A stretch of 46,832 nucleotides of DNA from Weizmannia acidilactici (GTDB lineage Bacteria > Bacillota > Bacilli > Bacillales > Bacillaceae_C), in contig NZ_BKZP01000026.1 in NCBI RefSeq assembly GCF_008974185.1, positions 1-46,832 of the forward strand, read 5' to 3'. Positions 1-8,969 of the stretch are shown here, one piece after another (positions within the stretch are counted from its first letter, which is position 1; each line of letters opens with the position of its first letter). The notes beneath the pieces are model-generated. The model was not told the origin of the DNA. It searched no databases and was given only the letters and a program-made list of their open reading frames with translations. The translations under genes and the position numbers were made by a program.

Positions 1-391
1 TATTAAACAATAAAACCCGATGAGATACAATATTTGTTCTCGTCGGGTTTTCTCATTTTCCGGATCTTCTTTCTGAAGCAGGTGGTTCTTTTCTGCCTGT
101 TTCAGTAGGTTGTAGGAGATGACTACCAGCCCGAATTCGATGTTTACCTTGGTCAGCTCCTGCAAGATAAATTTGCGGAACGACCGCACATACAAATAGT
201 TGGCTTCCCCGCCGTAGTCGGCATCCAATCATCCGTTTTGGCTTAAGCATGCCGGAAGTCTGAGAAGCTTTTTCAGAACCGTTAGAGTAAAATTTCTCCA
301 TGGAAACGGTCCGATGTGAACGAAATTTAGAAGCTTTAAAAAGATCATTTGAGAATAATTTTTGCTTTAAAGGGGCTTTTGGGACAGCCAC
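1..391 (-). pseudogene. Decayed IS transposase remnant (IS1182-like)
   Basis: Read on the minus strand, 61-222 encodes a typical transposase C-terminus. It runs from DADYGGEANYLYV straight into RSFRKFILQELTKVNIEF and then GLVVISYNLLKQAEK. In intact IS1182-type transposases the DAGYGGEENY-like block lies well upstream of the RRF..RGL.KV..EFG..A.AHNLLK block, so an internal deletion is likely. The reading frame changes again near 225, and the upstream part (MAVPKAPL..., 391 to about 240) does not read as transposase. The sequence TGTCCCAAAAG at the 391 end resembles an IS terminal repeat. An imperfect 14-bp inverted repeat (12-25 with 38-51) closes the element. Family assignment is from memory of motifs; decay is certain because no frame is intact. 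Confidence 0.55.
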
Positions 392-394
392 ATT

Positions 395-1159
395 TCATTT
401 CTGTGAAACCTGCCATTTTGCTTTGACAAGCTCCCATTTTCCATTTTTTAAATACCAGGTTGATATGACATTGCCAAGCTTGTCCGCATGGTAGGCGCCG
501 CTTACCTGTTGGTATCCGGTTAGTCCGTAGCCTTTTTTTCCTTTTATTTTAACCTGTTTGAAAACAGCAACCGGGTCAATCATCAGTTCAAGCGGTTCAT
601 TGAGCGTCCCGTCTTTTTGGTAGATGCCAAGCCGGATATAGTCCTTTTTGCGCTTTCTTAAATCGATAAGATATGTTTCATTCGTGTTTTCAATTTTCAG
701 GCTGGCCGACAGGGCATTCTCAAATTTCCCGGTAAGCTTTAATCCCGTCGGCATCGGCAAATTTTTCAGGATTCCGCCTTTTAGCGTATCGAGGCGGTAT
801 TGGATGATACCTCCGCTGCCCCCGCTATTGCTGGAACCGAGCATGTCTTTGACACCGTCGTGATTGAGGTCGGCAAACTGCATTTCCGGTTCATATCCCG
901 GTTCATAAGGGATGCGGAACTTTTTCCCTTCCGATACCGTGATCTGTGCCCATATTTTTTTCATGTACAGGCTCCCGGTTTCAAACGGAATGCCTTCTAA
1001 TACGATTAGATCTTTTTTTCCGTCACCTGTTACATCTTCATCGTACTGATGGATGGTTACTTTGCTGATTTTCGCTTTATCGCCCGCATCGGCAATCGCA
1101 ACCGTGCTCACCGACATAAACAAAAATGCCAAGATCCCCAGCATATATTCCCGTTTCAT
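395..1159 (-). CDS. Secreted protein with two calcium-loop-like repeats
   Basis: A 254-residue protein that starts MKREYMLGILAFLFMSVSTV followed by AIADA, a clear Sec signal peptide with cleavage expected after residue 23-25. Two motifs have the D-x-[DN]-x-D-G pattern of FG-GAP/VCBS or EF-hand-like calcium loops: DEDVTGDGKKDLIVLEG (about residues 40-56) and FADLNHDGVKDMLG (about 95-108). The C-terminal part is basic and ends in a WYLKNGKWELVK segment. A GGGGTGAAAGCA ribosome binding site precedes ATG. Its stop codon lies only a few bases from the transposase remnant, so any 3' regulatory sequence may have been replaced. The lipid-anchor cysteine is absent, so release or wall association is expected. 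No specific function is recognised. Confidence 0.75.
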   Translation of the reverse strand: MKREYMLGILAFLFMSVSTVAIADAGDKAKISKVTIHQYDEDVTGDGKKDLIVLEGIPFETGSLYMKKIWAQITVSEGKKFRIPYEPGYEPEMQFADLNHDGVKDMLGSSNSGGSGGIIQYRLDTLKGGILKNLPMPTGLKLTGKFENALSASLKIENTNETYLIDLRKRKKDYIRLGIYQKDGTLNEPLELMIDPVAVFKQVKIKGKKGYGLTGYQQVSGAYHADKLGNVISTWYLKNGKWELVKAKWQVSQK

Positions 1160-1235
1160 TTGCTTTCACCCCGCATCCGTTTTAGTTTTAGGATGCGCAG
1201 GAAGGGCAAAATTATGTAAAAATTGCCTGGGGATG

Positions 1236-1269
1236 AAAAAAGTGTTTGCCGATACAGCAAACACTTTTT
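1236..1269 (-). terminator. Rho-independent terminator of parEC
   Basis: A perfect 13-bp stem (AAAAAGTGTTTGC with GCAAACACTTTTT) and a 7-nt loop lie 4 nt beyond the parC stop on the minus strand. The downstream arm ends in a T-run. Confidence 0.85.
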
Positions 1270-1272
1270 CCG

Positions 1273-3717
1273 TTAGCTTTCTTCCATTGTTTCTTCTTCC
1301 AGTTCCTGCTTCCACACTTCCGTGACTTCGCCGTTTTCACTTTCGTCAAGGATAAAAGAGCCATTTGAGTAGCGGTCGCTGTCGCGCATATCGTGCATGT
1401 TCATTTCTTCAAGATGGCCTTTTTCCGTACGGATCCATACTGTGTCCGTATCTTCCACGACTTCCATACCAACAATGCGGTGTGGGTGCGCTTTTAATTC
1501 GCGCAGCATGGCAACCCCGCGTTTGGCGCGGCTTGTTTTTTCAAATTCTGACAGTTTCATTTTCTTTACCGCGCCTCTTTGTGTGGCAATGAAGATTTTA
1601 TCGGTTCCCGGATGTTCAACGATTTTCCCGCCGGCCAGCCAGTCGCCTTCTTTTAAATTCATACCCTTGACGCCCGCTGCCCGCTGTCCTACTACACTGA
1701 TTTCCTCTTCATGAAACCAGAGCCCGTAACCGAGATGCGAAGCCAAAAAGACATCTTTTGCCCCGTCCGTCAGATGAACATCAATTACTTCATCATCGTC
1801 CTTTAAGTTCATCGCTACAAGCGCTTTGGAATAACGCTGCGCCTGGTACTGCTGCAATTCTGTTTTCTTCGCCATGCCGTTTTTCGTAAAGAACAAAATA
1901 TATTGCGGCTGGTTAAAATCTTCAACCGGGAGCACTTTTATAATGTTTTCATCGCGGTCAAGCGGCACGATATTGGCAACGTGCTGGCCAAGGTCTTTCC
2001 AGCGGATATCCGGCAATTCATGGACCGGCAAATAAAGATAATTGCCTTTGTTCGTAAACAGCAGTACGGTATTCACTGTATTGAGCTGGCACTTAAAGAG
2101 CAGGCGGTCGCTGTCTTTGATTGCCAGGTCCCGGCCGTTTGAAGCGGCGTAGGAGCGGAGGCTCGTCCGCTTAATATAGCCGTCTTTTGTAACGGTCACA
2201 ATGACATCTTCATTCGGAATCATCGCTTTCAGATTGATTTTTAATTCTTGGATTTCCTCTTCGATCGTTGTTCTTCTTTCATCCGCATATTTTTTCCGGA
2301 TTTCTTTTAATTCTTTTTTAATGACAGAGAAAAGCTTTTTCTCGCTCCCCAAAATAGCGGTGTATTCTTCAATTCTTTTTTCGAGATCTTCCAATTCCTT
2401 TTGCAGCGTTGTAATGTCAGTATTCGTTAAACGGTACAGCTGCAAGGTTACTATCGCTTCTGCCTGCGGTTCGGTAAAGCCGAATTTCGCCACGAGATTT
2501 GATTTGGCATCTTTTTTGTCTTTTGATGCACGGATTGCCGCAATAACTTCATCCAAAATGGACAATGCTTTCACCAGGCCGTCGACAATATGTTTCCGGT
2601 CGCGCGCTTTTTTTAAGTCAAACTCGGTCCGTTTCGTGACCACTTCCTTCTGGTGCCCGATATAGGCATCCAAAAGTTCCCGGAGGCCCATCAGCTGCGG
2701 GCGGCGGTTATGGATAGCCACCATGTTAAAATTATAGGACACCTGCAGATCCGTGTTTTTAAATAAATAGTTCAAAACGCTGTTCGCATCTGCGTCTTTT
2801 TTCAATTCAATCACAATCCGGAGCCCTGTACGGTCTGTTTCGTCGCGGACTTCGGACATGCCTTCCACTTTCCTGTCTAGGCGAAGCTCGTCGATTTTTT
2901 TTACGAGATTTGCTTTATTGACTTCGTAAGGAATTTCCGTAATAACGATTTGTTGGCGGCCGCCGCGCATATCTTCAATCGATGTTCTTCCCCTGATGAC
3001 CATTTTGCCTCTGCCGGTTTCATACGCTTTTTTAATGCCATCAATGCCTTGAACGATGCCGCCGGTCGGAAAATCCGGTCCCTTTATCACTTTCATTAAA
3101 TCGTCAACCGTGCAATCCGGGTTTTCGATCCGCATGATCGCGCCATCAATCACTTCGCCTAAATGATGCGGTGGAATTTCGGTTGCATAACCGGCCGATA
3201 TGCCGGTCGAACCGTTTACCAAAAGATTTGGAAATCTGGCGGGCAAAACGGTCGGCTCGTTTATCGTATCATCAAAGTTCGGGATGAACCGGACCGTTTC
3301 TTTATCAATATCGTGAAGGAGTTCAGATGCGATCGGGGAAAGCCTTGCTTCCGTATACCGCATGGCCGCGGCCGGGTCACCGTCAATGCTGCCGTTGTTT
3401 CCGTGCATTTCAATCAGGACGTTGCGCAGCTTCCAGTCCTGGCTCATCCGCACCATCGCCTCATAAACGGAAGAATCGCCATGCGGATGGTAGTTGCCGA
3501 TGACGTTCCCGACCGTTTTTGCGGACTTTCTGAAGTTTTTGTCGGCTGTATTGCCCTCAACGTGCATCGCATACAGAATGCGCCTTTGCACCGGCTTCAG
3601 CCCGTCTCTCGCATCCGGAAGGGCACGGTCCTGAATGATGTATTTGCTGTAACGGCCGAAGCGGTCGCCCAGCACCTCTTCCAAAGGCAAGTCTTGAAAG
3701 CGTTCTGCCGTCCTCAT
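1273..3717 (-). CDS. parC: DNA topoisomerase IV subunit A (ParC/GrlA)
   Basis: This 814-residue protein is the breakage-reunion subunit of topoisomerase IV, which with ParE decatenates daughter chromosomes. It has the N-terminal winged-helix/tower region with catalytic Tyr121 in [13 protein letters not shown] and a long coiled coil near 370-490. Six GyrA-type beta-propeller repeats follow, for example in [10 protein letters not shown] and [11 protein letters not shown]. The quinolone-determining loop [11 protein letters not shown] keeps the sensitive-type Ser82 and Glu86, equivalent to GrlA Ser80/Glu84. GyrA is a close paralogue, but immediate coupling to parE, conserved order with plsY, and lack of a GyrA-box tail argue for ParC. 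The ATG overlaps the parE stop as ATGA, indicating translational coupling. Length is normal for the family. Confidence 0.97.
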   Translation of the reverse strand: MRTAERFQDLPLEEVLGDRFGRYSKYIIQDRALPDARDGLKPVQRRILYAMHVEGNTADKNFRKSAKTVGNVIGNYHPHGDSSVYEAMVRMSQDWKLRNVLIEMHGNNGSIDGDPAAAMRYTEARLSPIASELLHDIDKETVRFIPNFDDTINEPTVLPARFPNLLVNGSTGISAGYATEIPPHHLGEVIDGAIMRIENPDCTVDDLMKVIKGPDFPTGGIVQGIDGIKKAYETGRGKMVIRGRTSIEDMRGGRQQIVITEIPYEVNKANLVKKIDELRLDRKVEGMSEVRDETDRTGLRIVIELKKDADANSVLNYLFKNTDLQVSYNFNMVAIHNRRPQLMGLRELLDAYIGHQKEVVTKRTEFDLKKARDRKHIVDGLVKALSILDEVIAAIRASKDKKDAKSNLVAKFGFTEPQAEAIVTLQLYRLTNTDITTLQKELEDLEKRIEEYTAILGSEKKLFSVIKKELKEIRKKYADERRTTIEEEIQELKINLKAMIPNEDVIVTVTKDGYIKRTSLRSYAASNGRDLAIKDSDRLLFKCQLNTVNTVLLFTNKGNYLYLPVHELPDIRWKDLGQHVANIVPLDRDENIIKVLPVEDFNQPQYILFFTKNGMAKKTELQQYQAQRYSKALVAMNLKDDDEVIDVHLTDGAKDVFLASHLGYGLWFHEEEISVVGQRAAGVKGMNLKEGDWLAGGKIVEHPGTDKIFIATQRGAVKKMKLSEFEKTSRAKRGVAMLRELKAHPHRIVGMEVVEDTDTVWIRTEKGHLEEMNMHDMRDSDRYSNGSFILDESENGEVTEVWKQELEEETMEES

Positions 3718-5693
3718 TCGCTCATGTCCCCTTCCTCAATCATTAAGTTCTCGTTGTCTAAAATATTGGTGTCGTCTTCAAGGCCAAACTCAACATGGTT
3801 TTCAATCCATTGCCGGCGCGGTTCGACTTTGTCACCCATAAGCGTCGTTATCCGGCGTTCAGCCCGCGCCGCGTCATCAATGCGAACACGGATCAGGGTG
3901 CGCGTTTCAGGATTCATCGTCGTTTCCCACAGCTGGTCGGCATTCATTTCGCCAAGCCCCTTATAGCGCTGTAGCACATAGCCGCGTCCGACTTTTTTGA
4001 TCGTTTCATCCAATTCTCTTTCGGTCCAGGCATACTCGACGATTTCTTTTTTCCCGGAGCCTTTGCTCACCTTATAAAGCGGCGGCAGTGCGATATACAC
4101 CTTCCCGACCTCGATTAACGGGCGCATATAACGGTAAAAGAATGTCAAAAGCAGCACCTGGATATGGGCGCCGTCCGTGTCGGCATCAGTCATGATAATG
4201 ACTTTGTCGTAATTGACATCATCCAGATTAAAATCCGGGCCCACCCCGGCACCGATTGTGTATATAATCGTGTTGATTTCCTCGTTTTTAAAAATATCCT
4301 GCAGTTTAGCCTTTTCAGTGTTGATGACTTTTCCACGCAGCGGCAGGACGGCCTGGAATTTGCGGTCACGCCCCTGTTTGGCGGAACCGCCGGCAGAGTC
4401 CCCTTCCACAAGATACAATTCGTTCCGCTGCGGGTTGCGGCTTTGCGCAGGCGTTAATTTTCCGGATAAAGTCGTTTCTGATTTTTTTCGTTTTTTTCCG
4501 CTCCTCGCTTCTTCGCGCGCTTTCCGTGCCGCTTCACGGGCCTGCGATGCTTTGATCGCTTTTTTAATCAGCAGGCTGCTTGTTTCCGGATTTTCTTCAA
4601 GGAAATAAGCGAGATGCTCCGACACGATCGTATCGACAGCGGAACGGGCTTCGCTTGTGCCGAGCTTCCCTTTTGTCTGCCCTTCAAATTGGAGCAGCTC
4701 TTCCGGAATGCGGACGGAAATAATGGCCGATAATCCTTCACGGATGTCAGAGCCTTCCAGGTTTTTATCTTTGTCTTTTAAAAGCCCGGTTTTCCTCGCA
4801 TAATCGTTCATGACGCGCGTCAACGCCGTTTTCGCCCCGGCTTCATGCGTGCCGCCGTCTTTCGTCCGCACATTATTGACAAACGACAAAATATTTTCCG
4901 AAAAACCGTCATTAAACTGGAATGCGAACTCCGCTTCGATCCCGCCCGCTTCACCTTCAATAAACACTACCGGATGGAGCACTTCTTTCCCTTCGTTCAA
5001 GTACGATACAAACGCTTCAATCCCATTTTCGTAATGGAAAACATCTTTCTGCCCATAGCGCTCATCCGTGATATCAATTTTTAAGCCCTTCAGCAAAAAC
5101 GCAGATTCGCGTAACCGTTCGCATAACGTATCGTAATTGAAAGTGGTTGTGCTGAAAATAGAAGGGTCCGGTTTAAAATGGATTGCCGTGCCGGTCTGGT
5201 TCGTTTTGCCGATTTTTTCAAGCGTTGTTTCCGGTTTGCCGCCGTCACGGAAACGCTGTTCATATACATAGCCATCGCGGTGGATGGTTACAACAAGCCA
5301 TTCGGACAAGGCGTTGACGACGGAAGCGCCGACACCGTGCAGGCCTCCGCTCGTTTTATAGCCGCCCTGGCCAAATTTTCCGCCGGCGTGCAAAATGGTT
5401 AATATGACCTCTGTTGTCGGCTTGCCAAGCTTGTGCATCCCGACCGGCATGCCGCGCCCGAAGTCCTGCACACTGACGCTATTATCTTTATGTATCTTGA
5501 CGATGATGTGGTCCCCGTAACCGGACAGCGCCTCATCGACCGCATTATCGACAATCTCATAAACAAGATGGTGCAGGCCGCGCGTATCGGTTGAGCCGAT
5601 GTACATTCCCGGCCTTTTTCTTACTGCCTCCAGCCCTTCCAGCACCTGGATGGCATCGTCATTATATTCCAATGTATTTTGTTTCTTTGCCAC
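3714..5693 (-). CDS. parE: DNA topoisomerase IV subunit B (ParE/GrlB)
   Basis: The 659-residue ATPase subunit of topoisomerase IV. The GHKL ATP site is seen in [20 protein letters not shown] and [15 protein letters not shown]. The TOPRIM metal site is seen in [17 protein letters not shown] and [11 protein letters not shown], and the C-terminal [21 protein letters not shown] is typical. [13 protein letters not shown] marks the quinolone pocket. I place the start at a GTG (5691-5693) giving (M)[12 protein letters not shown], because GAAAGGGG sits about 7 nt upstream and the family begins there. A longer in-frame reading to 5795 would run through the promoter and has no good ribosome site. The stop overlaps the parC ATG by 4 nt. 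Confidence 0.96.
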   Translation of the reverse strand: MAKKQNTLEYNDDAIQVLEGLEAVRKRPGMYIGSTDTRGLHHLVYEIVDNAVDEALSGYGDHIIVKIHKDNSVSVQDFGRGMPVGMHKLGKPTTEVILTILHAGGKFGQGGYKTSGGLHGVGASVVNALSEWLVVTIHRDGYVYEQRFRDGGKPETTLEKIGKTNQTGTAIHFKPDPSIFSTTTFNYDTLCERLRESAFLLKGLKIDITDERYGQKDVFHYENGIEAFVSYLNEGKEVLHPVVFIEGEAGGIEAEFAFQFNDGFSENILSFVNNVRTKDGGTHEAGAKTALTRVMNDYARKTGLLKDKDKNLEGSDIREGLSAIISVRIPEELLQFEGQTKGKLGTSEARSAVDTIVSEHLAYFLEENPETSSLLIKKAIKASQAREAARKAREEARSGKKRKKSETTLSGKLTPAQSRNPQRNELYLVEGDSAGGSAKQGRDRKFQAVLPLRGKVINTEKAKLQDIFKNEEINTIIYTIGAGVGPDFNLDDVNYDKVIIMTDADTDGAHIQVLLLTFFYRYMRPLIEVGKVYIALPPLYKVSKGSGKKEIVEYAWTERELDETIKKVGRGYVLQRYKGLGEMNADQLWETTMNPETRTLIRVRIDDAARAERRITTLMGDKVEPRRQWIENHVEFGLEDDTNILDNENLMIEEGDMSE

Positions 5694-5759
5694 AAATATT
5701 CCCCTTTCAGTACCAAAAGCGTTCCCGCTGGGCATCCACAGGAACAAACATTCGTTCTT

Positions 5760-5788
5760 ATTATAACACACTTCCCCGTTTCGTCTAA
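5760..5788 (-). promoter_or_regulatory. Sigma-A promoter of parE-parC
   Basis: On the minus strand TTAGAC, 17 nt, TATAAT lies about 65-95 nt upstream of the parE GTG start. The -10 is a perfect consensus. Confidence 0.7.
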
Positions 5789-5860
5789 TACCCATTTTAG
5801 CGATAAAACGGAATTTGTAAAATGGCGGGTTGACATAACATCCAGCATAAGTGAAGGGGT

Positions 5861-5896
5861 AAAGAAAAGCAAGCGCCTTTCAATAGGCACCTGCTT
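5861..5896 (-). terminator. Terminator after yneT
   Basis: A 12-bp stem (minus strand AAGCAGGTGCCT with AGGCGCTTGCTT, three G-U pairs) and a 6-nt loop are followed by TTTTCTTT. It separates yneT from the parE promoter. Confidence 0.8.
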
Positions 5897-5909
5897 AGCG
5901 GCTTTGCCT

Positions 5910-6323
5910 TCATTTTGTCAATGCATGTTCGACTTTGATGCAGCGGTTCATCACAACCGTATAGCCTTTTTCTTTCAAAAAATGATAAGCTTCTTCGTTC
6001 TCAATGCCAAGCTGTGCCCAGAAAACATCCGCGTCAATTTCATCGAATTCCCTGGCCAGTTCCGGCAAATATTCCGGGCGCCGGAAAATGTCGACAATAT
6101 CAACATGTCCCTTGATATCTTTTAAAGAAGGAACGGCTTTTTCGCCTAAAATTTCTGTTGCTTTCGGGTTGACCGGGATGATTTCATAACCGGCATCCTG
6201 CATCGCTTTAGCAACCATATACGAAGTTTTTTCCGGATGATTGCTTAATCCGACAACCGCAATCCGCCTCGCTTTTTTTAAAATGTCCCTGATTTCTTCC
6301 CTGCTAGGATTTTCAATCGCCAT
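5910..6323 (-). CDS. yneT: CoA-binding domain protein (YneT family)
   Basis: A 137-residue single-domain Rossmann-fold protein of the CoA_binding_2 family. The N-terminal KARRIAVVGLSNHPEKTSYMVA has the expected glycine-containing nucleotide loop. YEIIPVNPKATEILGEKAVPSLKDI and the VDIVDIFRRPE segment are family hallmarks, and C-terminal VVMNRCIKVEH is conserved. The family resembles the nucleotide-binding part of succinyl-CoA synthetase; its physiological role is not established. A GAGGGGTTGTAAA ribosome site precedes ATG. Position beside plsY and parE matches yneT of B. subtilis, which supports the name. Confidence 0.9.
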   Translation of the reverse strand: MAIENPSREEIRDILKKARRIAVVGLSNHPEKTSYMVAKAMQDAGYEIIPVNPKATEILGEKAVPSLKDIKGHVDIVDIFRRPEYLPELAREFDEIDADVFWAQLGIENEEAYHFLKEKGYTVVMNRCIKVEHALTK

Positions 6324-6374
6324 TTTACAACCCCTCTTTTCTGGTGTTAAGGTGATACATATTTCATTCCCTCA

Positions 6375-6402
6375 GCTATACCATTCGATTCTACTTTTTC
6401 AA
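6375..6402 (-). promoter_or_regulatory. Possible sigma-A promoter of yneT
   Basis: On the minus strand TTGAAA, 16 nt, TATAGC lies about 55 nt upstream of the yneT start. The -35 is good and the -10 matches 4 of 6. Confidence 0.4.
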
Positions 6403-6483
6403 AATCCTTCTTTCTTCCGAATAATCCAATAAACATACATTCAATAGACATCACAAAAAAATCTCCTCTTTCCTGTAAGTTCA

Positions 6484-6492
6484 TGCTACAAT
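6484..6492 (+). promoter_or_regulatory. Extended -10 promoter of plsY
   Basis: TGCTACAAT is an extended -10 (TGn plus TACAAT) 31 nt before the plsY ATG. No good -35 is visible at the right distance. Confidence 0.5.
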
Positions 6493-6523
6493 AAGCATAG
6501 AATTTTTCTAAGGAGTTTTGCAC

Positions 6524-7123
6524 ATGAAAATCGCGCTGATTATTATTTTGGCTTACCTGCTTGGATCAATCCCGACCGGCTTGATCATTGGTAAGCTTTT
6601 TTATAGGATAGATATTCGCGAGCACGGAAGCGGTAATCTTGGGGCAACGAACACATTCCGCGTCCTCGGTAAAAAAGCCGGAAGCGTTGTAACGGTTGTC
6701 GACATTTTAAAAGGGACATTGGCGACCCTTCTCCCGCACTTTTTTGGAATGGAGCATGTGCTGCACCCGCTCTTGATCGGATTGATCGCCGTTGTCGGCC
6801 ATATGTTTCCGGTATTTGCGAAATTTAAAGGTGGGAAAGCGGTTGCGACATCGGCCGGCGTTGTCCTTGCTTATCAGTGGCCTTTATTTGTCATGGTGGT
6901 TGTTGTCTTTTTAATTACGTTGAAAATCAGCAAATATGTTTCGCTGTCTTCCATCTTGGCCGCTGTCTTTGCCCTTATTTATACTTTCGTTTATATGGTC
7001 TTTACGCACGACTGGCCGCTGTTTGTGATTATTTTGGCGCTTGCTTCCTTCATCATTTACCGCCACAAAGCAAATATTAAACGGATCAAAGACAAAACCG
7101 AGCCAAAAGTCAAGTGGCTATAG
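6524..7123 (+). CDS. plsY: Glycerol-3-phosphate acyltransferase PlsY
   Basis: A 199-residue integral membrane enzyme that transfers the acyl group from acyl-phosphate to glycerol-3-phosphate, making lysophosphatidic acid, the first step of phospholipid synthesis. The three PlsY motifs are present: [15 protein letters not shown] near residue 35-50, [13 protein letters not shown] near 100, and the HKANIKR segment near the C-terminus. About five to six membrane helices are visible. I choose ATG at 6524 because AAGGAG lies 8 nt upstream; a TTG two codons earlier lies inside that spacer. The gene diverges from yneT, as in other Bacillus. Confidence 0.96.
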   Translation: MKIALIIILAYLLGSIPTGLIIGKLFYRIDIREHGSGNLGATNTFRVLGKKAGSVVTVVDILKGTLATLLPHFFGMEHVLHPLLIGLIAVVGHMFPVFAKFKGGKAVATSAGVVLAYQWPLFVMVVVVFLITLKISKYVSLSSILAAVFALIYTFVYMVFTHDWPLFVIILALASFIIYRHKANIKRIKDKTEPKVKWL

Positions 7124-7131
7124 CTATAGCC
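7116..7131. repeat. Perfect 16-bp palindrome over the plsY stop
   Basis: GGCTATAGCTATAGCC is identical to its reverse complement and contains the plsY TAG stop. A second small hairpin (CCCTAA 7130-7135 with TTAGGG 7145-7150) follows. Neither has a T-run, so a terminator is not clear. Confidence 0.7.
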
Positions 7132-7169
7132 CTAAGGCAAAAGGTTAGGGATCAACTGCCGTTTTGATT

Positions 7170-7175
7170 TATAAT
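7170..7175 (+). promoter_or_regulatory. Possible -10 box of yneR
   Basis: A perfect TATAAT lies 34 nt before the yneR ATG, but no convincing -35 is found at 16-18 nt. Confidence 0.35.
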
Positions 7176-7209
7176 AGAAAAAGCAAAAGCAGTTGGAGGG
7201 AAGAACGGC

Positions 7210-7503
7210 ATGAGGATTCACATAACAGACGAAGCAGCAAATTGGTTTAAAAGAGAAATGGAGCTCGATGACGGCGAGTCTGTACGCTTTTTTGTAAAAT
7301 ACGGCGGTTCGACTCCCGTTCAGCACGGATTTTCACTCGGTGTCCGCAAAGATTTCCCCGATGATCCTGCAGCCGCCGTTGAACGGCACGGTCATGCCTT
7401 TTTCATCGAAAGCACGGATGAATGGTATTTTGACGGCCATGATTTATATGTCGGATATGACCCGAAACTGGATGAACCGGTTTATGAATATCCAAAACAT
7501 TAA
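7210..7503 (+). CDS. yneR: HesB/IscA-fold protein YneR
   Basis: A 97-residue protein of the HesB/YadR/YfhF group, related in fold to A-type iron-sulfur carriers. The start MRIHITDEAANWFKREMEL and the block VRFFVKYGGSTPVQHGFSLGV match the family. The conserved cysteines that hold iron-sulfur clusters in true IscA are absent; the protein has none, so a carrier role is not supported. GGAGGG lies at a good distance before ATG. It is followed by a strong terminator and faces yneQ, as in B. subtilis. Confidence 0.88.
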   Translation: MRIHITDEAANWFKREMELDDGESVRFFVKYGGSTPVQHGFSLGVRKDFPDDPAAAVERHGHAFFIESTDEWYFDGHDLYVGYDPKLDEPVYEYPKH

Positions 7504-7560
7504 AATCGGCGCCGGAGCAGGAGGCAATACGCCGCAAGCCCCGGACGCCGATTTTAATTT
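7502..7560 (+). terminator. Terminator of yneR, probably bidirectional
   Basis: A 10-bp perfect stem AAAATCGGCG (7502-7511) with CGCCGATTTT (7546-7555) continues into inner GC pairs and is followed by AATTT. It overlaps the yneR stop. Confidence 0.8.
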
Positions 7561-7626
7561 AAGGCGATGTGAGTGTTAATTTTCCGCGATGCATACCGGA
7601 GAACCGGATTTCACGGTCATCAACGC

Positions 7627-7932
7627 CTATTTTAAAAACTTCAGCGCTGCCTCAAGTTGCCCTTCTTTTTCCAAAACCTCCCGCTGCTTGCTTCCAAGCA
7701 GATCGAAATGGCTGTACCCGTCTTTTCTGACATGGATCCATTCTTTTTTTAATTGGTAGCGGCCCCCCCATTCCGCGAGCTTTCCGAGGTCATTGCAGCC
7801 GACTTTTGTGACCGATTTTGCTTCCGGAAAACGGTCATCGAGCCAAAAGTGTGTTAAAAACGCAATTTCCCCGCGGTCAATTGCCGCTTTCCATTCCTGG
7901 ATCTGTTTCCGCTTAATCCCAAAAGCCAACAC
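7627..7932 (-). CDS. yneQ: Conserved protein YneQ
   Basis: A 101-residue soluble protein of unknown function. It carries the signature region AFLTHFWLDDRFPEAKSVTKVG followed by KLAEWGGRYQL and RKDGYSHFDLLG, which I associate with YneQ from its wording and gene order. The start is a GTG (7930-7932) preceded closely by GGGGG; a TTG follows it directly. Only 11 nt separate it from the yneP stop, so the two are probably co-transcribed. No catalytic motif is evident. Confidence 0.8.
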   Translation of the reverse strand: MLAFGIKRKQIQEWKAAIDRGEIAFLTHFWLDDRFPEAKSVTKVGCNDLGKLAEWGGRYQLKKEWIHVRKDGYSHFDLLGSKQREVLEKEGQLEAALKFLK

Positions 7933-7943
7933 AATCCCCCGCT

Positions 7944-8363
7944 TTACGATTTTTTCGCTTTTTCGTATGCTTCATGCCAGTCCGGATATACCCGCCGGAT
8001 CGATATTGGACGGAACGTATCTTTTTTCACGCACACATGCTTTGAAACCCCTGTTACGGCCAGATCACCGTTTCCGGTATAGATTTCATATCCGTAATGG
8101 ACGCGCAGCCCGTCATAGTGATCGATCCATGTTTTAACTGTCGCGGTTTCCCCATACCGTACCGGTTTTTTGTATGAAACCTGGATATCAATCACCGGAG
8201 AAATGATCCCATCTTTTTCCATATCGGCGTAACGGAAACCGAGATCTTCAATCAATTTTGTCCTGCCCACTTCCATCCAGACTAAATAATTGGCATGGTA
8301 CACAACACCCATTTGGTCCGTTTCCGCATAACGCACATGAATTTTAGCTTCAGATACTTGCAT
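7944..8363 (-). CDS. yneP: Hot-dog fold acyl-CoA thioesterase YneP
   Basis: A 139-residue thioesterase of the 4-hydroxybenzoyl-CoA thioesterase/YbgC class. HVRYAETDQMGVVYHANYLVWMEVGRT contains the catalytic Asp of the YAETDQMGVVYHANYL motif, and SYKKPVRYGETATVKTWI is the second conserved strand region. Acyl-CoA hydrolysis is expected from the family; the substrate is not shown by sequence. I choose ATG at 8361-8363 (MQVSEAKIHV) because GAGGTG lies 6 nt before it; a GTG three codons earlier is part of that ribosome site. It overlaps no other gene and is followed by yneQ. Confidence 0.9.
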   Translation of the reverse strand: MQVSEAKIHVRYAETDQMGVVYHANYLVWMEVGRTKLIEDLGFRYADMEKDGIISPVIDIQVSYKKPVRYGETATVKTWIDHYDGLRVHYGYEIYTGNGDLAVTGVSKHVCVKKDTFRPISIRRVYPDWHEAYEKAKKS

Positions 8364-8429
8364 TTTGGACACCTCTTCTATGTACAGTCAATATGTTTAT
8401 TTTAACATAAAGGCTATGATCGTGATCAA

Positions 8430-8560
8430 TGTTGATGATCGCGAAATCCGCTCACTTTCTGCACGCATCGCGAGCCTCCTAGCTTGTCACTCAGCACGAG
8501 GGAACTCTTCTTGCTCGCTTATCCCGCAGGTGTCTCAGAAATTAGCGATAATCAACAATA
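8430..8560. repeat. Bacillaceae dispersed repeat with terminal inverted repeats (copy A)
   Basis: About 130 bp with imperfect ends in inverted orientation: TGTTGATGATCGCGAAA at the left and TTAGCGATAATCAACA at the right. The middle contains GCGAGCCTCCT, CAGCACGA and TCCCGCAG. The same ordered blocks recur at 30677-30815. It resembles the GAGGAGGCTCGCG...GCGGAAAGCG repeats common in Bacillaceae intergenic DNA. No coding capacity is seen. Confidence 0.65.
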
Positions 8561-8589
8561 AAATTTAACAGAGCCAGCATAAAAGGAAG

Positions 8590-8621
8590 GGCAGCATCGT
8601 GTCCCGATTTTACGCGCTGCC
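8590..8621. repeat. Short hairpin GGCAGC/GCTGCC
   Basis: A 6-bp stem (8590-8595 with 8616-8621) and a 20-nt loop immediately beyond the tlp terminator. Function unknown. Confidence 0.4.
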
Positions 8622-8624
8622 TAT

Positions 8625-8701
8625 AAAAAGCCGGGCCTCCAAGAGGGAAATAGCGTTGTTTCGATATTGGAAACATTGCCTTTTTCCTTAGAAGGCCCGG
8701 C
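8625..8701 (-). terminator. Long-hairpin terminator of sspN-tlp
   Basis: A 9-bp GC-rich stem GCCGGGCCT (8630-8638 on plus) with AGGCCCGGC (8693-8701) encloses a second imperfect stem (GGAAA/TTTCC and GTTTC/GAAAC). On the minus strand it ends in TTTTTAT. The hairpin is unusually long, about 72 nt. Confidence 0.7.
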
Positions 8702-8710
8702 CGTGAAAAA

Positions 8711-8944
8711 TTATGATTGTCGTTCATGGTAAGCGGCTTCGTCCTTGACTTCGTTTCTCATTGCTTCAAGGCTTTCGCGCCGGCGTTCATTTTTTTCTTT
8801 AATTTGCTGGATTTGCGTTTCGTCCGTTGTAAATGCTAGTGACTCTTCCGCTTTTTCCATGTTTTCAATTGTATTGTGGATCATGTTTTGCAGTTTTTCG
8901 ACATTATCGCTGCGGTCATCCGGTTTTGGCTGGTTATTGGCCAT
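8711..8944 (-). CDS. tlp: Small acid-soluble spore protein Tlp
   Basis: A 77-residue, highly charged forespore protein. The block PKPDDRSDNVEKLQNMIHNT followed by IENMEKAEESLAF and REKNERRRESLEAMRNEVKDE-type sequence is characteristic of Tlp. GAAGGAGGAAAACAGC precedes ATG. It lies 25 nt after sspN, as in B. subtilis where the pair is transcribed by sigma-G in the forespore. The protein is expected to be degraded in germination; a specific activity is not known despite the historical thioredoxin-like name. Confidence 0.93.
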   Translation of the reverse strand: MANNQPKPDDRSDNVEKLQNMIHNTIENMEKAEESLAFTTDETQIQQIKEKNERRRESLEAMRNEVKDEAAYHERQS

Positions 8945-8969
8945 GCTGTTTTCCTCCTTCGCTGCACAG

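Noticed and set aside
1273-3717. Quinolone-resistance mutation in parC
   Set aside because: Ser82 and Glu86 have the sensitive-type residues; nothing unusual is seen.
3163-3966. 267-residue plus-strand reading frame
   Set aside because: It is antisense to conserved parts of parC and parE and shows no independent features.
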